Origin: Gammaproteobacteria bacterium
GTDB lineage: Bacteria; Pseudomonadota; Gammaproteobacteria; GCA-001735895
Length of the DNA stretch: 6,926 nucleotides
Reading direction: 5' to 3'
Assembly (NCBI GenBank): GCA_024763185.1
Contig: JANTFY010000123.1
Coordinates: 1-6,926 of the forward strand
The notes beneath the pieces are model-generated. The model saw only the letters and a program-made list of their open reading frames with translations. It did not search any database and was not told where the DNA came from. Of this stretch, positions 4,637-6,926 are shown one piece after another; the stretch's first letter is position 1; the number at the start of each line of letters is the position of its first letter. A program made the translations under genes and the position numbers.

Positions 4637-6496
4637 TCAATCAAAATTAAATCCATCTAACAGGTTATAGCGTAAAACATGCCCGAGTGGATAAACCAGT
4701 GGTTCAGTTTTGGCGACCCAATCCAATGCATCTGCCCAGTGACCATAATTTTTCCGGGTTTCGTACAACAGATCGTGGTAGGCCTGCTGGCTATAGATTT
4801 TATAATCCCTTTGCTGGGGTAATAACAGGATAAACCCACTTAATACCAGAATGCCCAACCAGCGCAACCAGAGTTTCTCGGTAAACAGTAAAAACACAAA
4901 ATTCAATAACAGGTTCATCATGTTTAACAGACCAAACAGAAGTGAAAACGCGATCGCCACCGCCGGCACCACCAGGTTTCTTAAACTGTTTTTGCCCGAT
5001 TGTTCATAGGGCGAATCCGTTTCATACCAGTCTGATCCTGCCTTCAGTTTATTGATCAGGCTATTAAAACGGGCAAAATACAGCGCAGCCACATAACGAT
5101 CCTCAAACTGCTCTCGGCTCAAGTCAACCTGCACCGGTTCATTGGCCTTCTCGCCCAGGGCCTGAACATAAAAGTTTTGCATCGAATCAATAAGGTTAAA
5201 CGCTTTTAATTCAGTGCGTGGTGCGAGCTCAGCATTAAACAGCTGCAAGACGGTTTGTTGGTAATATTCAAGATACTGCTGATCAAGCTCTGCTGACATA
5301 TCGTCAAGCAACCGTTCATGCTGGGTAAAATTCCAGTCAGGCCTGGTATGCATGCCCTGCCCTTTTAAGATGGCGAATACATTGGCGCGGAAGTCCATGC
5401 TTTTCAGGTAGTCCAGTTTACTTTCATAGGGTTGCGATAACCCTGCCTGTACTGCCAGGGTTAATTTACGGGCCTGGATAATTCGTTGCTTGATCAACCC
5501 CTTATCCTGAACACACAGCAGTTTGTTCCCGAGCTGAGTATCCTGTTGTTCAGCGCACCAGTTACCGATTGAAGAATAAAACCCCAGCAACTGCGAAATA
5601 TGAAACTCGAATTGCTCTCGCCCATCGCTGATACAGTCCCTGTCAATGCAGGCATTGAGCTGTTGCATGCCAGCCGACAACAGGGTTTTCATGGCCGACA
5701 CCTGTTTTCGGCTAACCTTCAGCAGGTCTTTATTAGCCATGAGCGCTTGCTGGTATTGGAGCCAATTCAGCATGGCCTTGTTCATGGCCATTTCATACAG
5801 CTCAATGGCCTTTTCTCGGGATCCATTTTGTTTTTGCTCCAGCTCATTCACCAGTTGGCGGTAGACTTCAAACTGTAATAACACCTGTTCACGGGCATAA
5901 CGATAATTTTTATACAGCTTGTCGCTATCCTGGGTTTGCTGGGTGGTAATTGCATAACCGGCAATCTTGTCGAGTTTCTGCTCGAGGATTTCACGTAAGT
6001 GATCCGAGTTATATACCAGTAATCCGGACAGGGTGATAAACATTTTTCCTTCCGGTGTTAACAGGGTTAACTCATCGACGGCCAGCTCATCAATTTCGAC
6101 AAAACCATTGGCAATACCGTATTTAAGCAGGCTGAGAATTTCAGCAGAACGGCGTGTTTCACTGGAAGACAGGTCGACCAGGTCATCCACCAGTTTTTTC
6201 TGACCGATAAAGACCAGTGGAAAAACAATCAACCCAATGATAAAAAATTTGATCAACAACCGGGACAAGTTGAGGCTGGCCTGAAAAGGCACCAACAAAC
6301 GCCAGGCAAAAATAGTTGCCCCCGAGGCAGAAATCGTGCGCCCGTAAATTTCCAGCTGACCGAAATCCGTTGACGGCGACATGCTCGACGATACATCCAG
6401 AACGCGCGCATTGAAAGAGAGTTCGATGACCAGGTAAACCAGGTTGAGCAGAATAAAAAACAGGGTATAGAACGAACCCTTGATCGTGTTAAGCAA
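4637..6496 (-). CDS. Large multi-pass membrane protein of unknown function, 619 residues, apparent TTG start
   Basis: No known family is recognised. Hydrophobic segments are at about 8-26, 80-98, 508-538 (long enough for one long or two short helices) and 542-559. Between the second and third lies a 400-residue, largely helical, Gln/Tyr/Leu-rich soluble domain (about 100-506). It holds the protein's only cysteines, in two pairs: Cys283/Cys288 and Cys314/Cys328. Two lysines just after helix 2 favour a cytoplasmic domain by the positive-inside rule, while four paired cysteines would suit an oxidising periplasm; topology is unresolved. The C-terminal 60 residues are polar and aromatic (Tyr, His, Trp). 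The frame has a stop at 6503-6505 and no ATG before codon 39, which would remove helix 1. TTG at 6496, two bases after the upstream stop, is therefore the best start, with weak Shine-Dalgarno and probable translational coupling. The gene sits between a secreted small protein and a membrane-anchored one. Confidence 0.85.
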   Translation of the reverse strand: MLNTIKGSFYTLFFILLNLVYLVIELSFNARVLDVSSSMSPSTDFGQLEIYGRTISASGATIFAWRLLVPFQASLNLSRLLIKFFIIGLIVFPLVFIGQKKLVDDLVDLSSSETRRSAEILSLLKYGIANGFVEIDELAVDELTLLTPEGKMFITLSGLLVYNSDHLREILEQKLDKIAGYAITTQQTQDSDKLYKNYRYAREQVLLQFEVYRQLVNELEQKQNGSREKAIELYEMAMNKAMLNWLQYQQALMANKDLLKVSRKQVSAMKTLLSAGMQQLNACIDRDCISDGREQFEFHISQLLGFYSSIGNWCAEQQDTQLGNKLLCVQDKGLIKQRIIQARKLTLAVQAGLSQPYESKLDYLKSMDFRANVFAILKGQGMHTRPDWNFTQHERLLDDMSAELDQQYLEYYQQTVLQLFNAELAPRTELKAFNLIDSMQNFYVQALGEKANEPVQVDLSREQFEDRYVAALYFARFNSLINKLKAGSDWYETDSPYEQSGKNSLRNLVVPAVAIAFSLLFGLLNMMNLLLNFVFLLFTEKLWLRWLGILVLSGFILLLPQQRDYKIYSQQAYHDLLYETRKNYGHWADALDWVAKTEPLVYPLGHVLRYNLLDGFNFD

Positions 6497-6498
6497 AC

Positions 6499-6780
6499 TT
6501 ATTTACCGGTTTCTTGCTTTGAACTGATCACCAGAGGCCTCAGTTCCGGCTGTGCGTCCTTATCAGTATGTGAAGACCGGTAAGCCGACAGGTCAGGTGT
6601 CCAGGGTTGATGAGGTGGCTGCTGGACTTGACCAGCACGAAACAATAAATTTCCCTGGGCATTAAACTTTAGCCCCCAGGATTTTAACAAGCGGTTTTCT
6701 TCCGCAAGCGGATCGGCGCATACTGGCCTGGCAAGTACAAACAGGCTTACACCCAGGCATAAATTGAGCATCTTTTTCAT
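6499..6780 (-). CDS. Small secreted protein of unknown function, 93 residues
   Basis: The N-terminus is a classical Sec signal peptide: MKKM, a hydrophobic core LNLCLGVSLFVLA (5-17), then a likely signal peptidase I site after V20-C-A22. This leaves a mature protein of about 71 residues starting DPLAEENR. Residues before Cys21 (R-P-V) do not fit a lipobox, so a lipoprotein is unlikely. The mature part has no cysteine, is rich in Gln, Pro and charged residues, and shows a short helical start (AEENRLLKSWGLKF) then a low-complexity, Pro-rich tail. The ATG shares its A with the stop of the MBL gene (TGATG). GGAA (complement of 6790-6793) is 9 bases upstream. A TTG one codon earlier is a less likely start. 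No homologue is recognised; its position suggests it works with the membrane protein encoded 2 bases downstream. Confidence 0.82.
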   Translation of the reverse strand: MKKMLNLCLGVSLFVLARPVCADPLAEENRLLKSWGLKFNAQGNLLFRAGQVQQPPHQPWTPDLSAYRSSHTDKDAQPELRPLVISSKQETGK

Positions 6781-6926
6781 CAAAGGCTTTTCCAGTCAAA
6801 CCCCTGTTGCTGGCAGGCCAGAACCGGCTGCGTTGGCAGGGTAACCTCCTGTAACAAATCTGCCACCCGCTGGGGTGAATTATTTTTTTCGGATATATGC
6901 GCGGCAATCAGCCACTCCAGGCGTGA
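6780..6926 (-). CDS. MBL-fold metallohydrolase, C-terminal end (5' part outside window)
   Basis: On the minus strand the frame is open from the window edge to TGA at 6782-6780, giving 48 residues. LIAAHISEKNNSPQRVADLL (6-25) resembles the C-terminal H-[IL]-S-x-x-NN segment of bacterial MBL-fold hydrolases related to YycJ/WalJ, where the His (residue 10 here) is the last metal ligand. The terminal QQQGFDWKSL also matches the GFDW ending I associate with proteobacterial members. The main HxHxDH metal site would lie outside the window. Related enzymes include nucleases and hydrolases of small esters; the substrate cannot be given. The stop overlaps the ATG of the small secreted protein by one base, so the two are translationally coupled. 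Confidence 0.8.
   Translation of the reverse strand, partial: SRLEWLIAAHISEKNNSPQRVADLLQEVTLPTQPVLACQQQGFDWKSL

Noticed and set aside
6662..6907. 81-codon minus-strand frame spanning the MBL end and the small secreted protein
   Set aside because: It runs out of frame across two supported genes; the alternative frames give MBL family motifs and a signal peptide, this one gives neither.

Overview
The window looks like a chromosomal segment of a gammaproteobacterium with moderate GC content. The reasons are the ispA-dxs pair in tight succession, a CspA-type cold-shock protein, a DsrC/TusE-family protein, and a FolE2-type GTP cyclohydrolase. The DsrC-like protein resembles, in parts, those of sulfur-oxidising lineages, but no dsr or other sulfur-oxidation gene is present, so a sulfur lifestyle is only a possibility. 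I see no mobile element, tRNA, rRNA or CRISPR array. No stretch above 300 bases lacks a gene.

Plus strand, 1-3970. The 3' end of ispA (farnesyl diphosphate synthase) is followed after 5 bases by complete dxs (first step of the MEP isoprenoid pathway). These two form one isoprenoid transcription unit. A sigma70-like promoter then drives a 69-residue cold-shock protein that ends in a clean intrinsic terminator. A small DsrC/TusE-like gene follows, with a second, very strong terminator hairpin ending only 5 bases before its ribosome binding site. It has its own downstream terminator, and a near-consensus promoter for folE2 is laid over that hairpin, with the -10 box lying largely in the loop. 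folE2 (GTP to dihydroneopterin triphosphate, for folate) ends the plus-strand block.

Minus strand, 6926-3965. A compact cluster reads towards folE2 and overlaps its stop codon tail-to-tail by 6 bases. In order it holds the C-terminal end of an MBL-fold metallohydrolase, a 93-residue secreted protein (TGATG overlap), a 619-residue multi-pass membrane protein with an apparent TTG start (2-base gap), and a 217-residue protein with two N-terminal membrane segments (18-base gap). The last three are not recognisable to me as any characterised family. Their tight coupling suggests one envelope-associated function. This is the most likely place in the window for undescribed biology.

The other points of interest are regulatory and biochemical. 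The DsrC-like protein has an Asn where DsrC carries its second redox Cys, but has a new Cys two residues upstream. Two intergenic regions show promoter/terminator or attenuator-like overlaps.
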